DNA from: Streptomyces bungoensis
GTDB taxonomy: Bacteria; Actinomycetota; Actinomycetes; Streptomycetales; Streptomycetaceae
Assembly: GCF_001514215.1 (NCBI RefSeq)
Contig: NZ_KQ948866.1
Location: 62,001 to 126,000 of the forward strand
Reading direction: 5' to 3'
DNA length: 64,000 bases
This document shows positions 19,545 through 28,294 of this stretch, piece by piece. The translations under genes and the position numbers were made by a program. The notes beneath the pieces were generated by a model that had not been told where the DNA came from, made no database searches, and saw only the letters and a program-made list of their open reading frames with translations. Each line of letters starts with the position of its first letter. The first letter of the stretch is position 1.

Positions 19545-21557
19545 TCAGTCCCCGTTGCCGGGGGCCGGCGTCGTCTTCTGAATCTGCATCAGGAACTCGG
19601 CGTTCGACTTCGTCTGCTTCATCTTGTCGAGGAGCAGTTCGACCGCCTGCTGCTGGTCGAGGGCGTGCAGCACCCGGCGCAGCTTCCAGACGATGGCGAG
19701 CTCGTCGGGGGCGAGCAGGATCTCTTCCTTACGGGTGCCGGACGCGTCGACGTCCACCGCCGGGAAGATGCGCTTGTCGGCGAGCTTCCGGTCGAGCTTG
19801 AGCTCGGCGTTGCCGGTGCCCTTGAACTCCTCGAAGATCACCTCGTCCATGCGGGACCCGGTGTCCACCAGCGCGGTGGCGAGGATGGTCAGCGAGCCGC
19901 CGTCCTCGATGTTGCGCGCCGCACCGAAGAACCGCTTCGGCGGGTAGAGCGCGGTCGAGTCGACACCACCGGACAGGATGCGGCCGGAGGCGGGCGCGGC
20001 CAGGTTGTAGGCGCGGCCCAGACGGGTGATCGAGTCCAGCAGGACGACGACGTCGTGGCCCAGCTCCACCAGGCGCTTGGCGCGCTCGATGGCGAGCTCG
20101 GCGACCGTGGTGTGGTCCTCGGCCGGGCGGTCGAAGGTCGAGGAGATGACCTCGCCCTTGACCGACCGCTGCATGTCGGTGACCTCTTCCGGACGCTCGT
20201 CGACCAGGACGACCATCAGGTGGCACTCGGGGTTGTTGTGCGTGATCGCGTTGGCGATCGCCTGCATGATCATGGTCTTGCCGGTCTTCGGCGGGGCCAC
20301 GATCAGACCGCGCTGGCCCTTGCCGATCGGCGAGACCAGGTCGATGATCCGGGTGGTGAGCACGCCCGGGTCGGTCTCCAGGCGGAGCCGGTCCTGCGGG
20401 TAGAGCGGGGTCAGCTTGTTGAACTCCGGGCGGCCGCGGCCGTGTTCGGGCGCCATGCCGTTGACGGAGTCGAGGCGGACCAGCGCGTTGAACTTCTCGC
20501 GGCGCTCGCCCTCCTTGGGCTGGCGGACCGCGCCGGTGACGTGGTCGCCCTTGCGCAGGCCGTTCTTGCGGACCTGGGCGAGGGAGACGTACACGTCGTT
20601 CGGGCCCGGCAGGTAGCCGGAGGTCCGGATGAAGGCGTAGTTGTCGAGGATGTCCAGGATGCCCGCGACGGGGATCAGGACGTCGTCCTCGGCGACCTGC
20701 GGCTCGGCGATCTCGTCGCGGCCGCGGCGGCCGCGGCGGTCCCGGTAGCGGCCCCGACGGCCCCGGCGGCCGCCCTCGAAGTCGTCGTCGTCCTGCGGGC
20801 CGGTGTTGCGGTCCTGGCGGCCGCCCTGCTGCTGGCCCTGCTGCTGACGGTCCTGACGGCCGCCGCCCTGCTGGTCGTCGCCCTTGTTGCGGCGGTCACC
20901 ACGGTCGCCGCGCTCGCGGTCCCCGCGCTCGCCGCGGTCGCGCCCGCGCTCACGTCGGTCGCGGCGGCCGCGGCCCTCGCCGTCACCGGCGTCGCCCTGC
21001 TGCGGCTGCTGGGACTGCTGCTGCGCGGGCGTCTCGGCCTTGGGCTCGCTCTTCGCCTCGGCGGCGACGGTCTCGGCGCCGCTCGCGGTCGGGCTGCCGG
21101 CCTCGGCGGTGGCGCGGCGGCGACGGCGCTCGGTGGGGGCGTCGTCGGAGGCCGGCTGGCCGGGGATCTCGATCTGCTGCTGGGCCACGGCCTTCTCGGC
21201 GGGGGCCTGCACCGCCTTGTCCGCCTTCTCGGCGGCGTCCTCGCCCGTGCGGGCCTTGGAGGTGGCACGGCGCTTGGGCTTGGTCTCGGTGGCGGCTGCC
21301 TCGGCCTTGGGGGCGGCGCCCCCTCCGGCCTGCGCCTCCTTGATGACCTCGATCAGCTGGCTCTTGCGCATCCGCGCGGTGCCCCTGATGCCGAGGCCCG
21401 AGGCGACCTGCTGCAGCTCGGCCAGCACCATGCCCTCGAGGCCGGTACCGCGGCGCCGCCGGGAGCCGGCACCGGCGGCAGGCGCGGAGGCGTCCGTGGC
21501 GGGCGCGGCAGCGGTCTCCTCGACACGTGCGCCCATCAGATCGGTGGTGTCGCTCAC
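19545..21557 (-). CDS. rho: Transcription termination factor Rho with long basic insert
   Basis: A 670-residue Rho, about 250 longer than the E. coli protein. After an N-terminal Rho_N helical domain (GMVLAELQQVASGLGI) comes a low-complexity segment of roughly 200 residues rich in R, D, G and Q (GRGRRDRRERGRDRG, QQGGGRQDRQQQGQ). The RNA-binding domain follows with GYLPGPNDVYVS, then the ATPase with GLIVAPPKTGKTMI, VLLDSITRLGRAYN and SGGVDSTALYPPKRFFGAARN. This hexameric helicase ends transcripts and silences foreign DNA. The insert is shared by high-G+C actinobacterial Rho proteins and may bind RNA or drive phase separation. Confidence 0.96.
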   Translation of the reverse strand: MSDTTDLMGARVEETAAAPATDASAPAAGAGSRRRRGTGLEGMVLAELQQVASGLGIRGTARMRKSQLIEVIKEAQAGGGAAPKAEAAATETKPKRRATSKARTGEDAAEKADKAVQAPAEKAVAQQQIEIPGQPASDDAPTERRRRRATAEAGSPTASGAETVAAEAKSEPKAETPAQQQSQQPQQGDAGDGEGRGRRDRRERGRDRGERGDRERGDRGDRRNKGDDQQGGGRQDRQQQGQQQGGRQDRNTGPQDDDDFEGGRRGRRGRYRDRRGRRGRDEIAEPQVAEDDVLIPVAGILDILDNYAFIRTSGYLPGPNDVYVSLAQVRKNGLRKGDHVTGAVRQPKEGERREKFNALVRLDSVNGMAPEHGRGRPEFNKLTPLYPQDRLRLETDPGVLTTRIIDLVSPIGKGQRGLIVAPPKTGKTMIMQAIANAITHNNPECHLMVVLVDERPEEVTDMQRSVKGEVISSTFDRPAEDHTTVAELAIERAKRLVELGHDVVVLLDSITRLGRAYNLAAPASGRILSGGVDSTALYPPKRFFGAARNIEDGGSLTILATALVDTGSRMDEVIFEEFKGTGNAELKLDRKLADKRIFPAVDVDASGTRKEEILLAPDELAIVWKLRRVLHALDQQQAVELLLDKMKQTKSNAEFLMQIQKTTPAPGNGD

Positions 21558-21961
21558 GAAGGGTCCTTCCCTGGAGCGGACGTCGGCCTGTCTGGCTCGG
21601 CGACCGGTTGTGCTGTCCGGCTACGGTCCTGTCTTGGTGAACCGTGCCGGGGCGGTGGTCCGCCAAAGCGGCGGAAGAGAATTTGCTGGTGATGGCGCTT
21701 CCGCGAGCCGTGGCACCCAGTGTCACGTGGTGTGGTAGCACCGATTCCGGAGCGTGCCCGCTGTCCCGCTCAGTGTCCGCGTACGACGTAGTGCCCAGGT
21801 ACGGCGCACAGAACACGGAGTGGTGTGGGAGGCTCCCGGAAGGATGTCTGTCCCGGACGGGGACACGAGGCACCTCGCCATGGTGGGGTCGGGTGCAGAC
21901 TTGAGATTAACACTACCGGATCCAACAAACATTCCCCCTCTCCAAATCCGGCAACCGTGTC
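21558..21961. other. 404-bp rho upstream / thrB downstream gap
   Basis: No gene is seen. The segment nearest rho (21558-21960 read on the minus strand) is the expected promoter and leader; rho is often autoregulated through a long leader, but no specific attenuator could be drawn. There is also no obvious strong hairpin right after thrB. Confidence 0.45.
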
Positions 21962-22879
21962 TCAGGTCGCAAGCGGCAGCACGCTCGCTCCCTGGACGTC
22001 GAGATCCAGCCGGTTCGCGGCCCAGCCCTCGCCCGCGAGGTGGGACACCTTGTCGGCGGTGCCGGCGTCGGCGAGGGCCATGACGGTGGGTCCGGCGCCG
22101 GAGATGACGGCCGGGATCCCGTCGGCCCGCAGTCGCTCCACCAGCGCGGCGCTCTCCGGCATGGCCGGGGCGCGGTACTCCTGGTGGAGGCGGTCCTCGG
22201 TGGCGGGCAGCAGCAGCTCGGGGCGCCTGGTCAGGGCCTCGACGAGCAGGGCGGCACGGCCCGCGTTGGTGGCGGCGTCGACGTGCGGCACGGTGCGCGG
22301 GAGCAGGCCGCGCGCGGTCTCGGTGAGGACCGGCTTCCCGGGAACGAAAACCACCGGAACGATGGAATCACTGGGGTCCATCCTGATGGCCCGGGCCCCG
22401 CCGGCCTCCATCCAGGACAGGGTGAAGCCGCCGAGCAGACAGGCCGCCACATTGTCCGGATGGCCCTCGATCTCGGTGGCCAGTTCCAGCAGCGCGGCGT
22501 CGTCGAGCCGGGCCTCGCCGCCTATGGTGACCGCGCGGGCGGCGACGATGCCGGCGCAGATCGCGGCGGAGGAGGAGCCCAGGCCCCGGCCGTGCGGGAT
22601 GCGGTTGGCGCAGACGATCTCCAGGCCGCGGGGCTGTCCGCCCAGCAGGTCGAAGGCGGTGCGCAGGGACCGGACCAGCAGGTGGCTCTCGTCGCGCGGG
22701 AGGGTCTCGCCGCCCTCGCCCGCGATGTCGATGTGCAGCCCGGAGTCGGCCACCCGGACGACGACGTCGTCGTAGAGCCCCAGCGCGAGGCCGAAGGCGT
22801 CGAAGCCCGGCCCGAGGTTGGCGCTGGTGGCGGGGACGCGCACCCGGACGGCGGCGGCGCGGAAGGCGGGACCGGCCAT
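21962..22879 (-). CDS. thrB: Homoserine kinase
   Basis: A 305-residue GHMP kinase phosphorylating homoserine for threonine synthesis. VRVRVPATSANLGPGFDAFGLAL is the N-terminal signature, IPHGRGLGSSSAAICAGI the ATP-binding loop and ISGAGPTVMAL the third GHMP motif. ATG at 22879 (MAGPAFRAAA) is preferred, with AAGGAGA 12 nt upstream; an in-frame start at 22921 would add 14 unlikely residues. Confidence 0.95.
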   Translation of the reverse strand: MAGPAFRAAAVRVRVPATSANLGPGFDAFGLALGLYDDVVVRVADSGLHIDIAGEGGETLPRDESHLLVRSLRTAFDLLGGQPRGLEIVCANRIPHGRGLGSSSAAICAGIVAARAVTIGGEARLDDAALLELATEIEGHPDNVAACLLGGFTLSWMEAGGARAIRMDPSDSIVPVVFVPGKPVLTETARGLLPRTVPHVDAATNAGRAALLVEALTRRPELLLPATEDRLHQEYRAPAMPESAALVERLRADGIPAVISGAGPTVMALADAGTADKVSHLAGEGWAANRLDLDVQGASVLPLAT

Positions 22880-23199
22880 CGCTCGAAGACTCTCCTTGAG
22901 CTGCGTGACTGTCGAAGACACTCGATGGAGTCGAATGCCGTTCGCGGTGTTCGATGGACATTCGATGACGTACGAAGACCCGTCGGAGCGCGGAGACGAC
23001 GCGGCCCCGGGCCCACACGCGGGGGCATATGCGGTAGGCGGGTTCAGTACAGCCTATCGAAGGAAGGTTCTGCGGCGACATAGGGCGCACAGGAGGCGCA
23101 CGATGCGTGTCGCAAGCCCCTTGTGCACCCTTGCCAGGGAGAACCCGGGACACCGGGGGGACCGGCCGGTATCCGGTCCCGGGTGCTCCCCCGGTGCGC
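22880..23199. other. 320-bp thrC-thrB gap with TCGA-rich repeats and a terminator
   Basis: Upstream of thrB there are repeated short boxes: TCGATG at 22922, 22951 and 22962, and TCGAAGAC at 22893 and 22912, with a CGAAGAC copy at 22973. They could form an operator or simply be chance. The thrC-proximal end holds the hairpin listed separately. The gap suggests thrB has its own promoter rather than depending only on hom-thrC read-through. Confidence 0.4.
23148..23193 (-). terminator. Probable terminator after thrC
   Basis: GGACCGG and CCGGTCC form a 7-bp inner stem around a CCGGTAT loop, extended by CCCGGG-type outer pairing, beginning 7 bp after the thrC stop. It is strongly G+C-rich and has no U-tract. 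Confidence 0.5.
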
Positions 23200-24258
23200 T
23201 CAGGCCAGGCCCAGCCGCTCGGCCGCGGTGGCCGCGTCGACGGGGACGGTGACCGGCTGCGGCGCGCCGGCGACGGCCCAGTCGGGGTCCTTCAGGCCGT
23301 TGCCGGTGACGGTGCACACGATGCGCTGGCCCGGGTCGACCTTGCCCTGCTCGGCGGCCTTGAGCAGACCGGCCACGGAGGCGGCGGAGGCGGGCTCCAC
23401 GAAGACGCCCTCCTGCGCGGCCAACAGACGGTAGGCGCGCAGGATTTCACGGTCCGTCACCTCGTCGATGGCGCCGCCGGACTCGTCGCGGGCCTGGAGG
23501 GCGTAGCTCCAGGAGGCCGGGTTGCCGATGCGGATGGCGGTGGCGATGGTCGAGGGGTCCTTGACGACCTCACCGCGCACGATCGGGGCGCTGCCGGAGG
23601 CCTGGAACCCCCACATGCGGGGCGTCCGGGCGGCGATGCCGTCGGCGGCGTACTCCTGGTAGCCCTTCCAGTAGGCGGTGATGTTGCCCGCGTTGCCGAC
23701 CGGGAGGACGTGGATGTCGGGGGCGTCGCCGAGCATGTCGACGATCTCGAAGGCGGCCGTCTTCTGGCCCTCGATGCGCACCGGGTTGACCGAATTCACC
23801 AGCGCCACCGGGTAGTTCTCGCTCAGCGCGCGGGCGAGGGTGAGGCAGTCGTCGAAGTTGCCGTCCACCTGGAGGATCTTCGCGCCGTGCACCAGGGCCT
23901 GGCCCATCTTGCCGAGCGCGATCTTGCCCTGCGGCACGAGCACGGCGGAGACCATGCCGGCCCGCACGCCGTAGGCGGCGGCGGAGGCGGAGGTGTTGCC
24001 GGTGGAGGCGCAGATGACCGCCTTGGCGCCCTCCTCCTTGGCCTTGGAGATCGCCATGGTCATGCCGCGGTCCTTGAAGGACCCGGTCGGGTTCGCGCCC
24101 TCGACCTTGAGGTGGACCTCACAGCCCGTGCGCTCGGAGAGCACCTGCGCGGGCACGAGGGGCGTGCCGCCCTCGCGGAGCGTCACGACCGGCGTGCTGT
24201 CGGAGACCGGCAGCCTGTCCCGGTACTCCTCGATGATTCCGCGCCACTGGTGGGTCAT
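23200..24258 (-). CDS. thrC: Threonine synthase
   Basis: A 352-residue PLP enzyme converting O-phosphohomoserine to threonine. The PLP-lysine motif GANPTGSFKDRGMTMAI, the asparagine-containing CASTGNTSASAAAYG and the glycine-rich PVGNAGNITAYW phosphate-binding loop are intact. The gene starts 6 bp after hom, so the two are coupled. Confidence 0.97.
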   Translation of the reverse strand: MTHQWRGIIEEYRDRLPVSDSTPVVTLREGGTPLVPAQVLSERTGCEVHLKVEGANPTGSFKDRGMTMAISKAKEEGAKAVICASTGNTSASAAAYGVRAGMVSAVLVPQGKIALGKMGQALVHGAKILQVDGNFDDCLTLARALSENYPVALVNSVNPVRIEGQKTAAFEIVDMLGDAPDIHVLPVGNAGNITAYWKGYQEYAADGIAARTPRMWGFQASGSAPIVRGEVVKDPSTIATAIRIGNPASWSYALQARDESGGAIDEVTDREILRAYRLLAAQEGVFVEPASAASVAGLLKAAEQGKVDPGQRIVCTVTGNGLKDPDWAVAGAPQPVTVPVDAATAAERLGLA

Positions 24259-24264
24259 TGCTGG

Positions 24265-25611
24265 TTACTCTCCTTCAACCCGCATGATGCTGGCGACACC
24301 CCGCACGGTGTCGAGCTTGCGCAGCGCCTCGACGGTCCCGCTCAGGGAGGCGTCGGAGGCCCGGTGGGTGACGACGACGAGAGATGCCTCGCCGCCCTCC
24401 CGTCGCCCGCCGCCACCCTGTTCGAAGGCGACTGCGTCGCCGCTGCTCTGATTTCTGCCCTGCTGGCGCACCGTATCGATCGATACGCCGTGCTCGGCGA
24501 ACACGGTGGCGACCTGGGCGAGAACACCCGGTTTGTCCGCGACGTCGAGGCTGATGTGGTACCGCGTGACGACCTCGCCCATGGACGAGACGGGCAGCGC
24601 GGCGTACGCCGACTCGCCGGGCCCCGTGGCGCCGTTGAGCCGGTTGCGGCAGACGGCGACCAGGTCGCCGAGCACGGCGGAGGCGGTGGGCGAACCGCCG
24701 GCGCCGGGGCCGTAGAACATCAGCTGCCCGGCGGCGTCGCTCTCGACGAAGACGGCGTTGTACGCGCCGCGCACGGAGGCGAGCGGGTGGCTGAGCGGGA
24801 TCATGGCGGGGTGCACGCGGGCGGTGACCGAGCCGCCGTCCGCCGCGCGCTCGCAGATGGCGAGCAGCTTGATGGTGCAGCCCATCTCCGCGGCGGAGCG
24901 GAAGTCGGCGGCGGTGACCTCGGTCATGCCCTCGCGGTAGACGTCGTCGAGGCGCACGCGCGTGTGGAAGGCGATGCCGGCGAGGATCGCGGCCTTGGCG
25001 GCGGCGTCGAAGGCCTCGACGTCGGCGGTCGGGTCGGCCTCGGCGTACCCGAGCGCGGTGGCCTCGTCGAGCGCCTCCTGGTAGCCGGCGCCCGTGGAGT
25101 CCATCTTGTCGAGGATGAAGTTGGTGGTGCCGTTGACGATGCCGAGCACCCGGTTGACCTTGTCCCCGGCGAGGGACTCGCGCAGCGGCCGGATCAGCGG
25201 GATGGCGCCGGCGACAGCGGCCTCGTAGTAGAGGTCCCGGCCGTGCTCCTCGGCGGCGGCGTGCAGGGCGGCCCCGTCCTGGGCGAGCAGGGCCTTGTTG
25301 GCGGAGACGACGGAGGCGCCGTGCTCGAAGGCGGTGGTGATGAGGGCCCGGGCGGGCTCGATGCCCCCGATGACCTCGACGACCACGTCGATGTCCCCCC
25401 GTTTGACGAGGGCGGTGGCGTCCGTGGTGACAAGGGCGGGGTCGATGCCCTCGCGCACCTTGCCGGGCCGCCGGACCGCGACGCCCGCGAGCTCGACGGG
25501 GGCGCCGATCCTGGCGGCGAGGTCGGCGGCGTGCGTCGTCATGATGCGCGCGACCTCTGAGCCGACCACTCCACAGCCCAGCAGCGCCACCTTCAGCGGA
25601 CGCGTACGCAT
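24265..25611 (-). CDS. hom: Homoserine dehydrogenase with ACT domain
   Basis: A 448-residue enzyme reducing aspartate semialdehyde to homoserine. The NAD(P) Rossmann loop VALLGCGVVGSEVAR, GIVNGTTNFIL and the substrate segment GYAEADPTADVEAFDAAAK are clear. A C-terminal ACT domain (ISLDVADKPGVLAQVATVFAEHGV) gives threonine feedback sensitivity; an unusual 40-residue glycine/arginine-rich loop (RQQGRNQSSGD...GGGGRREGGEA) interrupts it. ATG at 25611 is chosen, with GAGG about 7 nt upstream. Confidence 0.95.
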   Translation of the reverse strand: MRTRPLKVALLGCGVVGSEVARIMTTHAADLAARIGAPVELAGVAVRRPGKVREGIDPALVTTDATALVKRGDIDVVVEVIGGIEPARALITTAFEHGASVVSANKALLAQDGAALHAAAEEHGRDLYYEAAVAGAIPLIRPLRESLAGDKVNRVLGIVNGTTNFILDKMDSTGAGYQEALDEATALGYAEADPTADVEAFDAAAKAAILAGIAFHTRVRLDDVYREGMTEVTAADFRSAAEMGCTIKLLAICERAADGGSVTARVHPAMIPLSHPLASVRGAYNAVFVESDAAGQLMFYGPGAGGSPTASAVLGDLVAVCRNRLNGATGPGESAYAALPVSSMGEVVTRYHISLDVADKPGVLAQVATVFAEHGVSIDTVRQQGRNQSSGDAVAFEQGGGGRREGGEASLVVVTHRASDASLSGTVEALRKLDTVRGVASIMRVEGE

Positions 25612-25652
25612 CATCCGACCTCGTTTCCTCTCACCGTCTACGGTTGGTCCAG

Positions 25653-25699
25653 TCTCACTCACCGGACGGGAGTTTCTACCCTTCGTCCGGATCGTGAGA
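25653..25699 (-). promoter_or_regulatory. Two-step hairpin between lysA and hom
   Basis: TCTCAC (25653-25658) pairs with GTGAGA (25694-25699), and CCGGACG (25662-25668) pairs with CGTCCGG (25684-25690), giving one bulged stem 42 bp upstream of hom. It may be a lysA terminator or a leader structure controlling read-through into hom-thrC. Confidence 0.45.
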
Positions 25700-25772
25700 C
25701 ATCTATTTCATTTGTACGGGGGTGGGTGACCGCAGATCTTCCACCTGCGGTCTTTTCACCCCTGGGCGCGTG

Positions 25773-27164
25773 TCACCCGACGTCGAGCCGCAGGAGGTCC
25801 TCCTCCGTCTCCCGGCGGACGATGACCCGGGCTTCCCCGTCCTTCACGGCGACGACCGGGGGCCGCAGCACGTGGTTGTAGTTGCTGGCCATGGAGCGGC
25901 AGTAGGCGCCGGTGGCGGGCACGGCGAGCAGGTCACCCGGTGCCAGGTCGGCGGGCAGGAACGCGTCCTTGACCACGATGTCCCCGCTCTCGCAGTGCTT
26001 GCCGACGACACGGGCGAGCATCGGCTCCGCGTCGCTGGCCCGGGACACGAGCGCGACGCTGTACTCGGCGTCGTAGAGCGCGGTGCGGATGTTGTCGGAC
26101 ATGCCCCCGTCGACGGAGACGTACGTCCGCAGCCCCTCGAGCGGCTTGACGGTGCCGACCTCGTACAGCGTGAAGGCGGTGGGCCCGACGATGGCCCGCC
26201 CCGGCTCGACGGAGATGCGGGGCGTGCGCAGCCGGGCGGCCTCGCACTCCCGCCCGACGATCTCGGTCAGCGCCTTCGCGATCTCGTGCGGCTCGCGCGG
26301 GTCGTCGGCGCTGGTGTACGCGATGCCGAGCCCGCCCCCGAGGTCGATCTCGGGCAGCTCGACCCCGTGCTCGTCCCGGATGTCCTTGAGCAGCCCGACC
26401 ACCCGATGGGCGGCCACCTCGAACCCGGACATGTCGAAGATCTGCGACCCGATGTGCGAGTGGATGCCGATGACCTCCAGCCCGTCGAGCTGCAGCGCCC
26501 GCCGCACGGCCTCGGCGGCCTGCCCGCCGGCCAGCGGAATCCCGAACTTCTGGTCCTCGTGGGCGGTGGCGATGAACTCGTGCGTGTGCGCCTCGACCCC
26601 GACGGTGATCCGGATCTGCACCCTCTGCCGCTTGCCCAGCGACTGGGCGATGTGCGCGACCCGCACGATCTCCTGGAAGGAGTCGAGCACGATCCGCCCG
26701 ACCCCGGCCTCGACGGCGCGGTGGATCTCTTCCGTGGACTTGTTGTTCCCGTGGAAGGCGATCCGCTCGGCGGGCATCCCGGCGGAGAGCGCGGTGGCCA
26801 GCTCCCCACCGGAGCAGACGTCGAGATTCAGCCCTTCTTCGTCCAGCCACCGCACGACGGCCCGGGACAGGAACGCCTTGCCCGCGTAGAACACGTCGGC
26901 GTCGGCACCGAACGCGGTGCGCCAGGCGCGCGCCCGGGCGCGGAAGTCGGCCTCGTCGAGAACGTAGGCGGGGGTGCCGTACTCCTCGGCGAGCGTCTTG
27001 ACGTCGACGCCGCCGACGGTGACGACACCGTCGTCGTTCCGGCCGACGGTCTGCGCCCAGACCTTCTGGTCGAGGACGTTGAGGTCGGCGGGCGGGGCCG
27101 AGTAGTGCCCCTCGGGAAGGACGTCGGCGTGACGGGGCCCGGCGGGGTGGGCGGAACGGCTCAT
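25773..27164 (-). CDS. lysA: Diaminopimelate decarboxylase
   Basis: A 463-residue fold-III PLP enzyme making L-lysine from meso-diaminopimelate. VFYAGKAFLSRAVVRWLDEEGLNLD contains the PLP lysine (AGKAF), HSHIGSQIFD binds PLP phosphate, and YVSVDGGMSDNIRTALY and CESGDIVVKD complete the active site. ATG at 27164 (MSRSAHPAG) is preferred to the far longer open frame starting at 27335. Confidence 0.96.
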   Translation of the reverse strand: MSRSAHPAGPRHADVLPEGHYSAPPADLNVLDQKVWAQTVGRNDDGVVTVGGVDVKTLAEEYGTPAYVLDEADFRARARAWRTAFGADADVFYAGKAFLSRAVVRWLDEEGLNLDVCSGGELATALSAGMPAERIAFHGNNKSTEEIHRAVEAGVGRIVLDSFQEIVRVAHIAQSLGKRQRVQIRITVGVEAHTHEFIATAHEDQKFGIPLAGGQAAEAVRRALQLDGLEVIGIHSHIGSQIFDMSGFEVAAHRVVGLLKDIRDEHGVELPEIDLGGGLGIAYTSADDPREPHEIAKALTEIVGRECEAARLRTPRISVEPGRAIVGPTAFTLYEVGTVKPLEGLRTYVSVDGGMSDNIRTALYDAEYSVALVSRASDAEPMLARVVGKHCESGDIVVKDAFLPADLAPGDLLAVPATGAYCRSMASNYNHVLRPPVVAVKDGEARVIVRRETEEDLLRLDVG

Positions 27165-27214
27165 GACGTGGCTCTCAGACTCTCTGTCTCTCTCCGGGCG
27201 TCCTGGGGGCTGCC

Positions 27215-28192
27215 TCAGAGGTGTTCGGGTGCGTCGATGCCGAGCAGGGACAGGCCACCGGCCAGCACCGTCCCGGCGGCTTCGGCGAGGGCGAGCCGGG
27301 CGCGGTGGGCGGCCGAGGGTTTCTCCTCGCCGCACGGCAGCACGGTGGGCACGAAGGGCAGGACGGCATCGGCGACGGTGACGAGATGCCGGGCAAGCCG
27401 GTCCGGGGCGCGATGGGTGGCGGCCGCGGTGAGCATGCGGGGATGGTCGGCGAGGGCACTCAGCAGCCGCTGCTCCCCCGCCACCGGCCCGGGTTCGGCG
27501 GCGAACCCGAGGCGGACGGCGTTACGGCTGACGGACCGGACGCGGGCATGGGCGTACCGCACCCGGAACAGCGGATTGCTCTCCCGCTGCACCAGATGAT
27601 CGGCGGTGACACGCGGCCGGTCGTGCGCGGCGGGATACAGCAACGCCCACTGCGCGGCGTCGGCCCCGAGCGGAGCGGGATCCTCGGGGGCGGGAACGGG
27701 CCGCAGGGTGACGGGCTCCCGGTGCTCGACCTCGCCGCGTGCCCCCTGGGTGGCGAGAATTCTGACGACGGCGTCGGCGACGACTTCGGCCCGCGCCTCG
27801 TAGGGAACCCGCAGCACGACCACCTGCCCGGCGAGGGCCTGGCCGTGCCCGTACGCGGAGCCGGCGGCGCGGATGTCCCGGACGAGGGAGGTGGCGAGGT
27901 CGGAGGGGTCGCCGGTGAGGCAGATGTTGAGGAACCCGGGCCCGGTGACGACGACGTCCCGGATGCCGCGGGTGGTGATGAGATGCGGCCGCAGAATCTC
28001 GGCGACCCGCTGCGCGGAGGTCCCGGCGGGCCGGGCGAGCTGCAACGCGATGCTCGTCGCGTAGTCCCCGCACCCCCCGGGCCCCGGCTCGGTCACGACG
28101 ACCCGCTCAGGGACGGTCACTGCTAGCTCCCCCTGGTCGACGGCACGCCGCACCGCGTGCAGGACGGTGCGGGAAAGCTCGACGGGGGTCAC
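27215..28192 (-). CDS. nrtL: ArgS-related anticodon-binding protein NrtL
   Basis: A 325-residue paralogue of arginyl-tRNA synthetase. It keeps an N-terminal additional-domain-like part (VVVTEPGPGGCGDYATSIALQLA, then GPGFLNICLTG) and a C-terminal DALR anticodon-binding domain (ESNPLFRVRYAHARVRSVSRNA) but lacks the catalytic Rossmann core with HIGH and KMSKS, so it cannot charge tRNA. In other actinobacteria argS occupies this place before lysA; nrtL appears to be its degenerate Streptomyces counterpart. Function unknown. Confidence 0.85.
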   Translation of the reverse strand: MTPVELSRTVLHAVRRAVDQGELAVTVPERVVVTEPGPGGCGDYATSIALQLARPAGTSAQRVAEILRPHLITTRGIRDVVVTGPGFLNICLTGDPSDLATSLVRDIRAAGSAYGHGQALAGQVVVLRVPYEARAEVVADAVVRILATQGARGEVEHREPVTLRPVPAPEDPAPLGADAAQWALLYPAAHDRPRVTADHLVQRESNPLFRVRYAHARVRSVSRNAVRLGFAAEPGPVAGEQRLLSALADHPRMLTAAATHRAPDRLARHLVTVADAVLPFVPTVLPCGEEKPSAAHRARLALAEAAGTVLAGGLSLLGIDAPEHL

Positions 28193-28198
28193 GGGACA

Positions 28199-28284
28199 AG
28201 GGTAGGGGAGGTGGGGGGTGGGGAGGCGAGGTGGTTTTGAGGGGTGGGACGGGGGTGGGGCGAGGCGGGGTCGGCACGGGGCTT
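28199..28284 (+). repeat. G-run tract between nrtL and the response regulator
   Basis: The plus strand carries more than eight runs of three or more G within about 85 nt (GGGTAGGGGAGG, GGGGGGTGGGGAGG, GGGGTGGGACGGGGGTGGGG and so on), one strand being almost free of C. This is the arrangement that can form G-quadruplexes in single-stranded DNA. Confidence 0.6.
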
Positions 28285-28294
28285 GGTGGACGGC

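Noticed and set aside
19665..21692. A 675-codon open frame opposite rho
   Set aside because: Antisense shadow of rho; repetitive A/L/G composition and no family features.
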